DNA of 42,749 nucleotides from Terriglobales bacterium (GCA_035454605.1 DATIGQ010000061.1:1-42749), one strand, 5' to 3'; shown: positions 17,273 through 26,155, counted from the stretch's first letter. Numbers and translations: made by a program. The notes: generated by a model from the letters alone, not told the origin.

Positions 17273-19945
17273 ATGTCGGAAAAATCTTCCAACCAGATGA
17301 CTGAGCTCGATGCGGTTGAGCTTCGCGAGTGGCTCGACTCCCTCGACTACATTCTTCAGAACGGCAACCCCGAGCGCGCCGGCCGCTTGCTCCAGCATCT
17401 CCGGGCCCACACCGAGGAACGTGGCATCAAGCTCCCTTTCACCGCCACCACTCCCTACTGCAACACCATCCCGGTGGGAAAGCAGCCGCCCTTCCCCGGC
17501 TCGCAGGAGGTCGAACGCCGCATCAAGAGCCTGGTCCGCTGGAACGCACTGGCCATGGTCGTGCGCGCCAACCGCCTCGAGGAGGGTATAGGAGGCCACA
17601 TCTCTACCTACGCCTCCGCCGCCACGCTCTACGAGGTAGGCTTCAACCATTTCTTCCGCGCCGGTACGGCCGACCATGACGGCGACGTCATCTACTTCCA
17701 GGGCCACGCTGCCCCCGGTATCTACGCCCGCGCCTTCCTCGAGGGACGCCTCCCGGTCCAGCGCCTGGAGAACTTCCGGCGCGAGCTCAAGCCCGGCGGC
17801 GGCCTCTCTTCTTATCCGCATCCCTGGCTAATGCCGGACTTCTGGCAGTTTCCCACCGTTTCCATGGGGCTCGGCCCCATCATGGCTATCTACCATGCCC
17901 GCTTCATCCGCTATCTCGAGGATCGCGGACTGAAGAAGCCTTCCGACTCCAAGGTATGGGCCTTCCTGGGCGATGGCGAAACCGATGAGCCGGAATCGCT
18001 CGGCGCCATCACCCTGGCCTCGCGCGAGAAGCTCGATAACCTCATCTTCGTGGTCAACTGCAACCTCCAGCGCCTCGACGGTCCCGTGCGCGGCAACGGC
18101 AAGATCATCCAGGAGCTCGAGGCCGCCTTCCGCGGCGCCGGCTGGAACGTCATCAAGGTCATCTGGGGCAGTGAGTGGGACCCACTGCTCGCCCGCGACC
18201 ACGACGGCCTGCTCCTCCGTCGCATGGAAGAAACCGTGGACGGCCAGTACCAGAAGTACGCCGTCGAGACTGGCGCCTACGTGCGCGAGCACTTCTGGGG
18301 CGCGGATCCGCGCCTGCTGGAAATGGTTAGCAATATCTCCGACGAGGGGCTTAAGCGTCTCAAGCTCGGCGGCCACGACCCCATCAAGGTCCACGCCGCG
18401 TACAAGGCGGCCTTCGAGCACCAGGGATCTCCCACCGTCATCCTCGCCAAGACCATTAAGGGATACGGCCTTGGCGAAGCTGGAGAAGGCAAGAACATCA
18501 CCCACCAGCAGAAGAAGCTGAATGAGGACGAGCTCCGCGCCTTCCGTGCCCGCTTCGGCGTTCCTGTCTCTGACGAGGATATCGCTGGCGCTCCCTTCTA
18601 CCGGCCCGACGACGACGCTCCGGAGATGAAATACATGCAGGCGCGCCGCCAGGAACTGGGTGGCCCTGTGCCCGCGCGCGCCATGCTGGCCCAGCCGATC
18701 AAGCCCGTCTCGGAAGAACTATTCGAGGAGTTCCATGCCGGCACCGAGGACCGTAAGGTCGCCACCACCATGGTCTTCGTGCGCCTGCTCTCCAAGCTCC
18801 TGCGTGATCCTCAGATTGGCGACCTTATCGTGCCCATCATCCCCGATGAAGCGCGCACCTTCGGCATGGAAGCGCTCTTCCGCCAGGTCGGCATCTACTC
18901 CCACGTCGGCCAGCTCTATGAGCCCGTGGATATGGATACGCTGCTCTACTACAAGGAGGCCATCGACGGCCAGATCCTGGAGGAAGGCATCACGGAAGCC
19001 GGCTCCGTGTCTTCATTCATCGCCGCTGGTACGGCGTACGCCAACCACGGTATTAACACCATCCCCTTCTTCATTTACTACTCGATGTTTGGCTTCCAGC
19101 GCATCGGCGATCTCATCTGGGCGGCTGCGGATTCCCGCTGCCGCGGCTTCCTGCTCGGGGGCACGGCCGGCCGCACCACCCTCGCCGGCGAAGGACTCCA
19201 GCATCAGGATGGCCACAGCCACTTGCTCGCCTACCCGGTGCCCAACTGTCGCTGCTACGACCCGGCCTTCGCCTACGAGCTGGCCGTCATCATCCAGGAC
19301 GGGATCCGCCGCATGTACGTCGAAGGTGAGAGCGTTTTCTACTACCTCACCGTGATGAACGAGCCCTACGCCATGCCACCCATGCCCAAGGGAGTGCAGC
19401 AGGGCATCCTGCGCGGCATGTATCGCTTCCGCGCTGCAGGGAAGAAGCACAAGCTGCGCGCGCAGTTGTTTGGCTCTGGCGCCATCCTGCCCCAGGTCAT
19501 CAAGGCGCAGGAGTTGCTCGAAAAGTACGACGTTGCCGCCGACGTCTGGAGCATCACCAGCTACAAGGAGCTCTACCGCGACGGAAACGCCGCCGAGCGC
19601 TGGAACATGCTGCATCCCAAGTCGAAGCCGCGTCGGGCCTACGTGACCGAGTGTCTCGAGGACGCCCCCGGTGTCTTCGTCTGCGCCTCCGATTACGTCA
19701 AGGCCCTGCCCAACTCCATCGCCCGTTGGTTCCCGCGGCCCATCGTCGCCCTGGGCACAGACGGCTTCGGACGCAGCGAGAGCCGTGCCGGCCTGCGCGA
19801 CTTCTTTGAAGTGGACGCTCGCTTCGTCACCCTGGCCGCGCTCAGTGCCCTGGCGCGCGAAGGCCAGCTCAAGCCCGAGGTCGTGCAGAAAGCCATCCGC
19901 GACCTGGAAATCGATGCGGACAAACTCGACCCCGCGGTCTCTTAG
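17273..19945 (+). CDS. aceE: Pyruvate dehydrogenase E1 component, homodimeric type
   Basis: An 890-residue thiamine-diphosphate enzyme that decarboxylates pyruvate and passes the acetyl group to lipoyl-E2. It is the single-chain alpha2 type, about the length of E. coli AceE (887). The N-terminal half has GHISTYASAATLYEVGFNHF and the ThDP/Mg site GDGETDEPES (a GDG-x-x-D variant of the usual GDG...N motif). The middle domain has GTAGRTTLAGEGLQHQDGHS, and the C-terminal domain is intact. It is cytosolic. aceF follows 17 bases later and lpdA after that, so the three form one operon supplying acetyl-CoA. Confidence 0.97.
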   Translation: MSEKSSNQMTELDAVELREWLDSLDYILQNGNPERAGRLLQHLRAHTEERGIKLPFTATTPYCNTIPVGKQPPFPGSQEVERRIKSLVRWNALAMVVRANRLEEGIGGHISTYASAATLYEVGFNHFFRAGTADHDGDVIYFQGHAAPGIYARAFLEGRLPVQRLENFRRELKPGGGLSSYPHPWLMPDFWQFPTVSMGLGPIMAIYHARFIRYLEDRGLKKPSDSKVWAFLGDGETDEPESLGAITLASREKLDNLIFVVNCNLQRLDGPVRGNGKIIQELEAAFRGAGWNVIKVIWGSEWDPLLARDHDGLLLRRMEETVDGQYQKYAVETGAYVREHFWGADPRLLEMVSNISDEGLKRLKLGGHDPIKVHAAYKAAFEHQGSPTVILAKTIKGYGLGEAGEGKNITHQQKKLNEDELRAFRARFGVPVSDEDIAGAPFYRPDDDAPEMKYMQARRQELGGPVPARAMLAQPIKPVSEELFEEFHAGTEDRKVATTMVFVRLLSKLLRDPQIGDLIVPIIPDEARTFGMEALFRQVGIYSHVGQLYEPVDMDTLLYYKEAIDGQILEEGITEAGSVSSFIAAGTAYANHGINTIPFFIYYSMFGFQRIGDLIWAAADSRCRGFLLGGTAGRTTLAGEGLQHQDGHSHLLAYPVPNCRCYDPAFAYELAVIIQDGIRRMYVEGESVFYYLTVMNEPYAMPPMPKGVQQGILRGMYRFRAAGKKHKLRAQLFGSGAILPQVIKAQELLEKYDVAADVWSITSYKELYRDGNAAERWNMLHPKSKPRRAYVTECLEDAPGVFVCASDYVKALPNSIARWFPRPIVALGTDGFGRSESRAGLRDFFEVDARFVTLAALSALAREGQLKPEVVQKAIRDLEIDADKLDPAVS

Positions 19946-19962
19946 AGGAAGGAACCTTTTCG

Positions 19963-21321
19963 TTGGCCACTGAATTCCGGATTCCCGAGCTGGGCGAGAA
20001 CGTCACCTCCGGTGATCTGGTCAAGATTCTGGTCGCCGAAGGCGACAGCATCGCAAAAGACCAGCCGGTGGTCGAACTCGAGACCGACAAGGCCATCGTC
20101 GAAGTACCCTCTTCCGTCGCCGGCACCGTATCCAAGATCCACGTCAAGGCCGGCCAGAAGGTAAAGGTCGGTGATCTCATCCTCACTGTCGAAGACGGCG
20201 CTGCCGCCCGGCCAGCTAAGGCAGAAAAGAAAGAGGAAAAGAAGAAGGCAGCTGCCGAAAAACCCCCGGAGAAGAAATCTGCGAAAGAGGAAAGGCAAGA
20301 GTCCCAAGCCTCCGCGGTCGTCGCTCCGCCGCCCCCTGCTGCGGCGGTCAGCGCGCCCCAACCGGCGCCGGCCACCGAGGCTGCACCGACGCGTGCGGCT
20401 CCCGCTGCGCCGCGCGCGCAGGCCCCAGCCTCACCCGCCATCCGTCGCTTCGCCCGCGAGTTGGGCATCGATATCAATGAAGTCCGCGGCGGCGGCCCCG
20501 GCGGACGCATCACCGAGAGCGACGTCAAGGCCTACGTCAAGCAGATCACTACCGGCGCGCGCGTCGCGCCCTCAGCCGCGGCTGTTCCCGCCGAACCGCT
20601 TCCCGATTTTTCCAAGTGGGGCGCCATCGACCGCCAGCCCATGCGGGCCATCCGCCGCGCCACGGCGCGCCACCTCAGCTACGCCTGGTCGACCATCCCG
20701 CACGTCACCCAGCAGGACAAGGCCGACATCACTTCGCTCGAGCAGCTTCGGGAAAAGTTCGGTAAGCGCGCGGAGGAGGCCGGAGGCAAGCTCACCGTCA
20801 CCGCCATCGCGGTCAAGATCATCGCTTCCGCGCTCAAGCACTTTCCGCAGTTTGCCGCGTCCATCGACATGGCGCGTGAAGAGGTCATTCACAAGAAGTA
20901 TTGCCACATCGGGATCGCTGTGGATACCGAGCGCGGCCTGCTGGTTCCGGTCATCCGCGACGCCGACCAGAAGAATCTCATCCAGCTCTCGGTCGAACTC
21001 TCCCAGCTCGCCGAGAAGGCCCGCACCGGCAAGCTCACACCGGCGGAGATGGAAGGTGGCGTGTTCAGCATCACCAACCTGGGTGGCATCGGCGGCACAT
21101 CGTTCTCGCCCATCGTCAACGCGCCCGAAGTTGCCATCCTGGGCCTTTCCCGCGGACGCCAGGAGCCGGTCTTTGTCAGCGGCATCTTTCAGCCACGCCT
21201 CATGCTCCCGCTCTCGCTCTCCTACGACCACCGCCTCATCGACGGCGCCGACGCCGCCCGCTTCCTGCGCTGGGTCGCCGACGCCTTCGAGCAACCCTTC
21301 CTGCTCCCGCTCGAGGGGTGA
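19963..21321 (+). CDS. aceF: Dihydrolipoamide acetyltransferase (PDH E2)
   Basis: A 452-residue E2 core subunit. It has one lipoyl domain (1-80, lipoylated Lys43 in ETDKAIVEV), then an Ala/Pro/Lys/Glu-rich linker (~85-155). A peripheral-subunit-binding domain follows (~157-193, SPAIRRFARELGID ... GGRITESDVKAYV), then a second short linker and the catalytic domain (~225-452). The active-site DHRLIDG motif and its His are intact near the C-terminus. Only one lipoyl domain is present, against three in E. coli. The start is TTG at 19963, preceded by AGAGGAAGGA. It sits between aceE and lpdA. Confidence 0.96.
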   Translation: MATEFRIPELGENVTSGDLVKILVAEGDSIAKDQPVVELETDKAIVEVPSSVAGTVSKIHVKAGQKVKVGDLILTVEDGAAARPAKAEKKEEKKKAAAEKPPEKKSAKEERQESQASAVVAPPPPAAAVSAPQPAPATEAAPTRAAPAAPRAQAPASPAIRRFARELGIDINEVRGGGPGGRITESDVKAYVKQITTGARVAPSAAAVPAEPLPDFSKWGAIDRQPMRAIRRATARHLSYAWSTIPHVTQQDKADITSLEQLREKFGKRAEEAGGKLTVTAIAVKIIASALKHFPQFAASIDMAREEVIHKKYCHIGIAVDTERGLLVPVIRDADQKNLIQLSVELSQLAEKARTGKLTPAEMEGGVFSITNLGGIGGTSFSPIVNAPEVAILGLSRGRQEPVFVSGIFQPRLMLPLSLSYDHRLIDGADAARFLRWVADAFEQPFLLPLEG

Positions 21322-21330
21322 TGCCTTTCC

Positions 21331-22746
21331 ATGCCTGACACCACCCATCTCGCTGTTATCGGCGCCGGCCCCGGCGGATACGCCGCCGCCTTCCTGGCTG
21401 CCGACCTGGGCCTCGACGTCACCCTCATCGACGCCGAGCTCAACCCGGGCGGCGTCTGTCTCTATCGCGGATGCATCCCCTCCAAGGCTCTTCTGCACGT
21501 CGCCAAGGTCATCGACGAAGCTGCGCGCGCGTCTGCCTGGGGTGTCACTTACCCCGAGCCCAAGCTCGATCTGGCGAAACTTCGCGGCTGGAAGGACGGC
21601 GTTGTTTCTAAGCTGACGGGCAACCTCGGCATCCTGGCGCGCACGCGCAAGGTGAAATACATCCAGGGTCGCGCCTCCTTCACCGACTCCAGCACGCTCA
21701 CCATCACGCAAGAAGGGAGCAAGGGCGCTCAGACGCTCAAGTTCCAGAACGCCATCATCGCCACCGGCTCGCGACCTGCTTCCGTTCCCGGACTTTCCAT
21801 CGACAGCCCGCGTGTCCTCGACTCAACTTCCGCCCTCGAACTCAAGGAGGTTCCCAAAACGCTGCTGGTCATCGGCGGCGGTTACATCGGCCTCGAGCTG
21901 GGTACGGTCTACGCCACACTCGGCTCCAAGGTCACCGTGGTGGAGATGCTCGAGGGCCTACTGCCCGGCGCCGATCGCGACCTCGTCAAGCCGCTCCATC
22001 AGCGTCTGGAAAAGCTGTTTGCTGCTATCAAGCTCAAGACCAAGGTCGCCTCCATGCAGGAAGGGAAGGACGGCCTGCGCGTGAAGTTCGAGGGCGACGA
22101 CGCATCCGAGCAGACCTTTGAGCAGGTTTTGGTTTCCGTCGGCCGCAAGCCCAACCCAGTCCCGGGCATCGAGAACACCAAAGTCAAGGTAGACGCGAGG
22201 GGCTTTATTCAGGTGGACGTGCAGCGCCGCACCACCGACCCCGCCATTTTCGCCATCGGCGATGTCGCCGGCGAGCCCATGTTGGCACACAAGGCTTCCC
22301 ATGAAGGACGCGTCGCCGTCGAAGCTATCGCCGGTCACAAAGTCGCCTTCGAGCCCAGTGCGATCCCCGCCGTCGTGTTCACCGATCCCGAGATCGCCTG
22401 GTGCGGGCTCACGGAAACGCAAGCGGAGAAGGAAGGGAAGAAGGTGGAGGTCGTGCGTTTTCCCTGGGCTGCATCGGGCCGCGCGATGACGCTCGACCGC
22501 TCCGACGGCGTCACCAAGCTCGTGCTCGAACCCGAGACGCAGCGCGTCTTGGGTGTTGGCATCGCCGGCCCCGGTGCCGGCGAGTTGATCGCCGAGGGCG
22601 TACTGGCGGTGGAGATGGCTGCCCTCGCCACCGACCTCAAGCTCAGCATCCATCCCCATCCCACGCTCTCGGAGACGGTCATGGAAGCCGCCGAAGTCTT
22701 CTTCGGCCAGGCCACGCACCTCTACCGCCCCAAGAAGAAATCCTGA
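21331..22746 (+). CDS. lpdA: Dihydrolipoyl dehydrogenase (E3)
   Basis: A 471-residue FAD disulfide oxidoreductase that reoxidises dihydrolipoyl-E2 with NAD+. The FAD-binding GAGPGG motif (11-16), the redox pair in GGVCLYRGCIPSK (Cys43 and Cys48), the NAD-binding GGGYIGLELG, the second FAD site TTDPAIFAIGDV and the C-terminal HPHPTLSE with the catalytic His-Glu pair are all present. Cytosolic. It is the last gene of the PDH operon; the 9-base gap to aceF suggests tight coupling. It may also serve other 2-oxoacid complexes. Confidence 0.97.
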   Translation: MPDTTHLAVIGAGPGGYAAAFLAADLGLDVTLIDAELNPGGVCLYRGCIPSKALLHVAKVIDEAARASAWGVTYPEPKLDLAKLRGWKDGVVSKLTGNLGILARTRKVKYIQGRASFTDSSTLTITQEGSKGAQTLKFQNAIIATGSRPASVPGLSIDSPRVLDSTSALELKEVPKTLLVIGGGYIGLELGTVYATLGSKVTVVEMLEGLLPGADRDLVKPLHQRLEKLFAAIKLKTKVASMQEGKDGLRVKFEGDDASEQTFEQVLVSVGRKPNPVPGIENTKVKVDARGFIQVDVQRRTTDPAIFAIGDVAGEPMLAHKASHEGRVAVEAIAGHKVAFEPSAIPAVVFTDPEIAWCGLTETQAEKEGKKVEVVRFPWAASGRAMTLDRSDGVTKLVLEPETQRVLGVGIAGPGAGELIAEGVLAVEMAALATDLKLSIHPHPTLSETVMEAAEVFFGQATHLYRPKKKS

Positions 22747-22787
22747 CCCACGATTTGGGAGCAAGCCTTTTGCCACGGGTGCGGCGC

Positions 22788-22803
22788 TGTTCCATGTAGA
22801 ACA
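22788..22803. promoter_or_regulatory. Inverted repeat TGTTC-N6-GAACA upstream of the Crp/Fnr gene
   Basis: A perfect 5-bp inverted repeat with 6-base spacer lies about 60 bases before a likely start of transcription. It has operator geometry (10-11 bp between half-site centres), but its half-sites are not the GTGA type found elsewhere in this island. Confidence 0.35.
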
Positions 22804-22841
22804 TTGCATGCCGCCTTTCCCATTCGGCAACACGGCGGTGT

Positions 22842-22847
22842 TAGAAT
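22842..22847 (+). promoter_or_regulatory. Likely -10 box (TAGAAT) of the Crp/Fnr gene
   Basis: TAGAAT predicts transcription from about 22854, which excludes the ATG at 22808 and supports the GTG at 22865 (GAGG five bases upstream) or the one at 22859. Confidence 0.45.
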
Positions 22848-22864
22848 CGCATTGCGAGGTGGTC

Positions 22865-23587
22865 GTGGCGCGCGCCCCATTCGGCCTGGAAATCGCGGAC
22901 AACTGCCTGAACTGCTCCCTTCGTTCAGACACCTTCTTCTGCAGCCTGCCCAAGGACGCACTGCAGAACTTCCAGACCATTGCCTCACCGGCAGCCTTTC
23001 CGTCCGACGCCGTGCTCTTCGTCGAGGGTCAGCAGCCGCGCGGCATCTACGTCCTCTGTTCGGGCAAGGTGAAGCTGTCTATGGGTTCCGCCGAAGGCAA
23101 AGTGCTGATCCTGCGCATCGCTGAAGCCGGCGAAGTGCTGGGCATCAGCGCGACCGTTTCCGGCCGTCCCTACGACTTGACGGCAGAAACACTGGAGCCG
23201 ACGCAGGCCAACTTCGTGCGGCGCGACGACTTCCTGCGCTTCCTGCAGAAACACTCCACCGCTTGCTTCCGCGCCGCGCAGCAGCTGAGCGACAAATACG
23301 ATGTGGCCTGCCGCGAAATCCGTTCGCTCGGTCTGTCTCATTCCGCAGCAGAGAAGCTGGCTATGTTCCTGTTGCAGCTGGCCGCCCGCGACGTCGCCCG
23401 CGGTGGCAAGGGCAACCGCATCCGCGTGACCCTCACCCACGAGGAAATCGCGCAGATGATCGGCACCTCGCGCGAAACCGTCACCCGCCTGCTCACCGAG
23501 CTCCGCAGGAAGCAGTTCATCGGCTGGAAGGGTTCCATCCTCGAGATCCGCAACAAGACTGCGCTCCAGGCCCTGGTGGGTTCCTAG
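22865..23587 (+). CDS. Crp/Fnr-family transcriptional regulator with N-terminal Cys cluster
   Basis: About 240 residues. An N-terminal cysteine group C-x2-C-x8-C (Cys14, 17, 26, starting NCLNC) precedes the cyclic-nucleotide-type beta-barrel (~30-125). A dimer helix and a winged helix-turn-helix (~193-212) follow. The layout recalls FNR, whose N-terminal cysteines hold an oxygen-sensitive 4Fe-4S cluster; Cys65, 134 or 149 could be a fourth ligand. The recognition helix reads GTSRETVTRLL: the R-E-x3-R triad is that of E. coli CRP (TGTGA half-sites), not FNR. Matching GTGA-N6-TCAC palindromes lie upstream of several genes to the right. The start is uncertain (22808, 22859 or 22865). Confidence 0.88.
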   Translation: MARAPFGLEIADNCLNCSLRSDTFFCSLPKDALQNFQTIASPAAFPSDAVLFVEGQQPRGIYVLCSGKVKLSMGSAEGKVLILRIAEAGEVLGISATVSGRPYDLTAETLEPTQANFVRRDDFLRFLQKHSTACFRAAQQLSDKYDVACREIRSLGLSHSAAEKLAMFLLQLAARDVARGGKGNRIRVTLTHEEIAQMIGTSRETVTRLLTELRRKQFIGWKGSILEIRNKTALQALVGS

Positions 23588-23609
23588 CTTTTCTCTGTCA
23601 CTTGCATTC

Positions 23610-23623
23610 GTGACCGTGGTCAC
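23610..23623. promoter_or_regulatory. CRP-type palindrome GTGACCGTGGTCAC
   Basis: GTGA-N6-TCAC centred at 23616.5, in the gap between the two Crp-like genes. A weak CAAGAT at 23647-23652 lies about 30 bases from the centre, near class II spacing. It would activate the HTH-less paralogue, with transcription starting nearly at its ATG. Confidence 0.55.
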
Positions 23624-23660
23624 AGTCTTGGACTGTCGTTTGCCTCCAAGATGCGCTCCA

Positions 23661-24167
23661 ATGCCGGCCCCGTCCAAGAGCGCGCGCCAACCCTGCTCAA
23701 CCGTCGGATGCGATTTGTGTCCGGAGCAGGACTTCCACGATGCCTTTCACGAAGACTGGGCGAAGTTCGAGCGGCGCTTCGCCGAACGAGCCTATGCCGA
23801 GGGGGAACTGCTGTTCCGCGAGGGCCGCAACGCGCGCGGCATTTATGTCCTGCGCGCGGGTGAGGCGGAATTGGTCGTGCACCCATCGGGTGGCAAGCGC
23901 ATCGTGGTTTGCAAGGCCGGACCGGGCACCCTGCTGGGCCTGAGCGCCGCCATCAGTGGCGCTGCGGCCGAACTCAGCGCGGAACTGACCCGGCCGAGCC
24001 GTGCCCGCTACATTCCGCGCCCCCAGTTCCTGCGCTTCCTGAAGCAGCACACCGCCGCCTGGCTGCCCATCCTCCACCGGCTGAGCCACGAAGTGGAGCA
24101 GGCGCACCAACGCGTGCATGCCATCCGCGAAAGCCAGCCGCGCCGGCGCCGCGCCTCTGCCGACTGA
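23661..24167 (+). CDS. Crp-like sensor domain protein lacking a DNA-binding domain
   Basis: A 168-residue protein with the same N-terminal design as its upstream neighbour: a cysteine group (Cys12, 17, 20, including GCDLC), a cNMP-type barrel with GRNARGIYVLRAGEAEL (neighbour: QQPRGIYVLCSGKVKL), and a dimer helix. It ends with a basic tail (RRRR) exactly where the helix-turn-helix should begin. The stop is followed within 7 bases by the convergent stress gene, so no HTH remnant exists. It may heterodimerise with the full regulator and act as a modulator, or be a decayed duplicate. ATG 23661 is preferred because the longer GTG start at 23610 would lie inside an operator. Confidence 0.75.
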   Translation: MPAPSKSARQPCSTVGCDLCPEQDFHDAFHEDWAKFERRFAERAYAEGELLFREGRNARGIYVLRAGEAELVVHPSGGKRIVVCKAGPGTLLGLSAAISGAAAELSAELTRPSRARYIPRPQFLRFLKQHTAAWLPILHRLSHEVEQAHQRVHAIRESQPRRRRASAD

Positions 24168-24173
24168 TTCCCC

Positions 24174-25064
24174 CTACGTTTCGCCCCGAACCGTGAGCAC
24201 CGGGCAGTGTGCCTCGCAGGCCATGGTGTAGGCGGTGCTGGCTGGCAGATGGGCAGAGAAGGCCGCCACCGGTTTGACGCCCATCACGATCAGGTCGGCG
24301 GCGCAGTCCGTGGCCACGCGCAGGATCCAATGCCGCACCTCGCCCATGCGCACCAGAAACTCCGGCTCGCACCACAGTTCGGCCTCGGGTGGAACCAGCT
24401 TGTGCAGGCGCCGCACCGCGTCGGTGCGGATGTCCAGTTTCTGCTCCAGCTTGGCGCCGGGGTGCTCTTCCGCCACGTGCAGCAGCGTGATGCCTGCCTG
24501 GTTCTCCTGTGCCAGGGAGACAGCGTACGGCGCCGCCGCTCGCGAGGGCTCGCCGAAATCCGTGGGAAACAGGATGTGATGGAAGCCGATTTCCTCGGGC
24601 GGGCGGCGTGCGGCGTGCGGTCCCACGGTCAGCACCGGGCAAGGCGCCATGCGGAAGATTTCTTCCGAGGCCGAGCCCAGTACCATCTTGCCCAGGCCCT
24701 TCTTGCCGCGCGTGCCGGTGACCACCAGGTCGATCTCCTGGCGGCGGATCATGTCGCCCAGCGCGTCCCAGATCTCTCCCCGCCCGAACAGGCCCTGGTG
24801 GGCGATGTTTTCAAGCGCAGGTGATGCCAGCAGCTCTTCCATGGCCTTTTCTGCAAACTGATCCTGGGTTTGCCCGGCGGCCGCTCGTGCCGGCGGCGGC
24901 GGATAGATTTCCGGCAGCAACACGTGCGCCACGTAGAGCGTGGACTGGTAACGGCGCGCGATGGCCGCGGCGTACACCAGCGCCGTCTGGGCCGGAGCGG
25001 AGAAGTCGGTTGCCACCAGGATGTTTGCCAGCGAGATGCGCGTCTTTGCATCGAGCACTTTCAT
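24174..25064 (-). CDS. Tandem-domain universal stress protein
   Basis: A 296-residue protein with two UspA domains (~15-150 and ~155-296). The first starts ILVATDFSAPAQTAL and has the ATP-binding pattern G-x2-G-x9-G-S (TGTRGKKGLGKMVLGS). The second has a degenerate loop (MGVKPVAAFSA), so probably only one site binds ATP. The double arrangement is typical of redox- and hypoxia-linked stress proteins. The ATG at 25064 is preceded by GGGAAGG. It lies 23 bases downstream of the nitroreductase-like gene, clearly in one operon, and is convergent with the HTH-less regulator. Confidence 0.9.
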   Translation of the reverse strand: MKVLDAKTRISLANILVATDFSAPAQTALVYAAAIARRYQSTLYVAHVLLPEIYPPPPARAAAGQTQDQFAEKAMEELLASPALENIAHQGLFGRGEIWDALGDMIRRQEIDLVVTGTRGKKGLGKMVLGSASEEIFRMAPCPVLTVGPHAARRPPEEIGFHHILFPTDFGEPSRAAAPYAVSLAQENQAGITLLHVAEEHPGAKLEQKLDIRTDAVRRLHKLVPPEAELWCEPEFLVRMGEVRHWILRVATDCAADLIVMGVKPVAAFSAHLPASTAYTMACEAHCPVLTVRGET

Positions 25065-25087
25065 TTCACACCTTCCCCGGCCCGAAG

Positions 25088-26155
25088 TCAGGGAACCGGG
25101 ACCTCGGGCATCAGCACTTCTTCCACCGGGCGGCGAGGCTCGGGCCGCACGTCCCGCCCGTAGCCCAGGCGCATGAGCATCTGCGGATAACCGTATCCGT
25201 CGCACAGGTCGCACAACTTGCTTCGCAGGTCCGGCAACTCGACGGGCTGGTTGAGGAACGACGCCCAAATCTCATGGGCGCGCGCCATCAGCAGCACACG
25301 GGCCAGAGCCTGTCCGGCTGCCAGCCAGTCGTAAGGCCAGTCGCCGTCGGTCCCCAGCACCGCCAGGGCCGGCGATCCCGCCGCGATCCTGCGGTCGGAG
25401 GCGGCGGTCTGCCCACCCAGGTCGAACGTGCGGATGAAGAACGGACCGCCCCGCGACATCAAGTCGCCGTGCCCGAACCCATAGCCGCGCATGCCGTCAC
25501 AACTGGAGCTGGCGTTGGGATGCATCCATGACGCCAACTCGCGCCGGAAGCGCCGGTCGGCCCACTCGACACGGTCGCCTTCCGCCACCAGGTCCGCCAC
25601 CCGGTTGCGCTCGTCCTCGCTCTGCAGGATGTGCAGCCAGGCGCCTTCGGCGCGCGCTTCCACTCGCAACTGGAAGAGCACGCCTTGGTCCACAGGCCGC
25701 GGCTCGAAGGCCAGTCGGTTGGTCCTCCGCCGCGGGATGGCGTGGAATATTTCTTCTTCCTCTATGGTTGGCGGATGCATGCGGCCCAGCCGGACGCGGG
25801 CCAGCAGGTCGGGATCGGATGTGTCCGGAAAGAGCGCGACCTCTCCGGCATGGCCGAAGTGGCGGATGGCGATACGCAGGTGGAGCAGCGCCGCGCCACA
25901 GCTCATGATGAGCTGGCGATCATCCGGGTCCACCACCGGCAGGCCGCGGCTGCGGTCGGCATAGAGTTCCACGGCGTCGTCGCGGATGCGGAACAGCCAG
26001 GGCTGGGTGTTATGGCTGGAGGGGGCCAGCACGGCATAGCGCAGCAGGAAGCGCAGCTTGTCGGCGGCGCGCCCTTCCACCGGATAGTCACCCTCGGAAA
26101 TCTGCCAGGCCTCCAGGGGTGCGGGCGGCAGGATGGTCTGGACGGCGGCGGACAT
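25088..26155 (-). CDS. Acg-like nitroreductase-fold protein
   Basis: A 355-residue flavin-fold protein of the large nitroreductase-like group that includes mycobacterial Acg (Rv2032). An early LAPSSHNTQPWLF motif, a central AIPRRRTNR segment and the late AGQALARVLLMARAHEIWAS helix are characteristic of this group. Acg itself binds FMN yet seems not to be a classical nitroreductase, so FMN storage or a specialised redox role are alternatives. The ATG has GAGGAGG ahead (complement of 26161-26167). A CRP-type palindrome lies upstream at the class II distance, and the stress-protein gene follows in the same operon. Cytosolic. Confidence 0.85.
   Translation of the reverse strand: MSAAVQTILPPAPLEAWQISEGDYPVEGRAADKLRFLLRYAVLAPSSHNTQPWLFRIRDDAVELYADRSRGLPVVDPDDRQLIMSCGAALLHLRIAIRHFGHAGEVALFPDTSDPDLLARVRLGRMHPPTIEEEEIFHAIPRRRTNRLAFEPRPVDQGVLFQLRVEARAEGAWLHILQSEDERNRVADLVAEGDRVEWADRRFRRELASWMHPNASSSCDGMRGYGFGHGDLMSRGGPFFIRTFDLGGQTAASDRRIAAGSPALAVLGTDGDWPYDWLAAGQALARVLLMARAHEIWASFLNQPVELPDLRSKLCDLCDGYGYPQMLMRLGYGRDVRPEPRRPVEEVLMPEVPVP

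Noticed and set aside
22808-22864. ATG start of the Crp/Fnr regulator at 22808
   Set aside because: It lies upstream of the likely -10 box TAGAAT; the added residues show no family similarity. It is not fully excluded.
23610-23660. GTG start 17 codons upstream for the HTH-less Crp paralogue
   Set aside because: The GTG is the first half of a CRP-type operator and no ribosome binding site precedes it.
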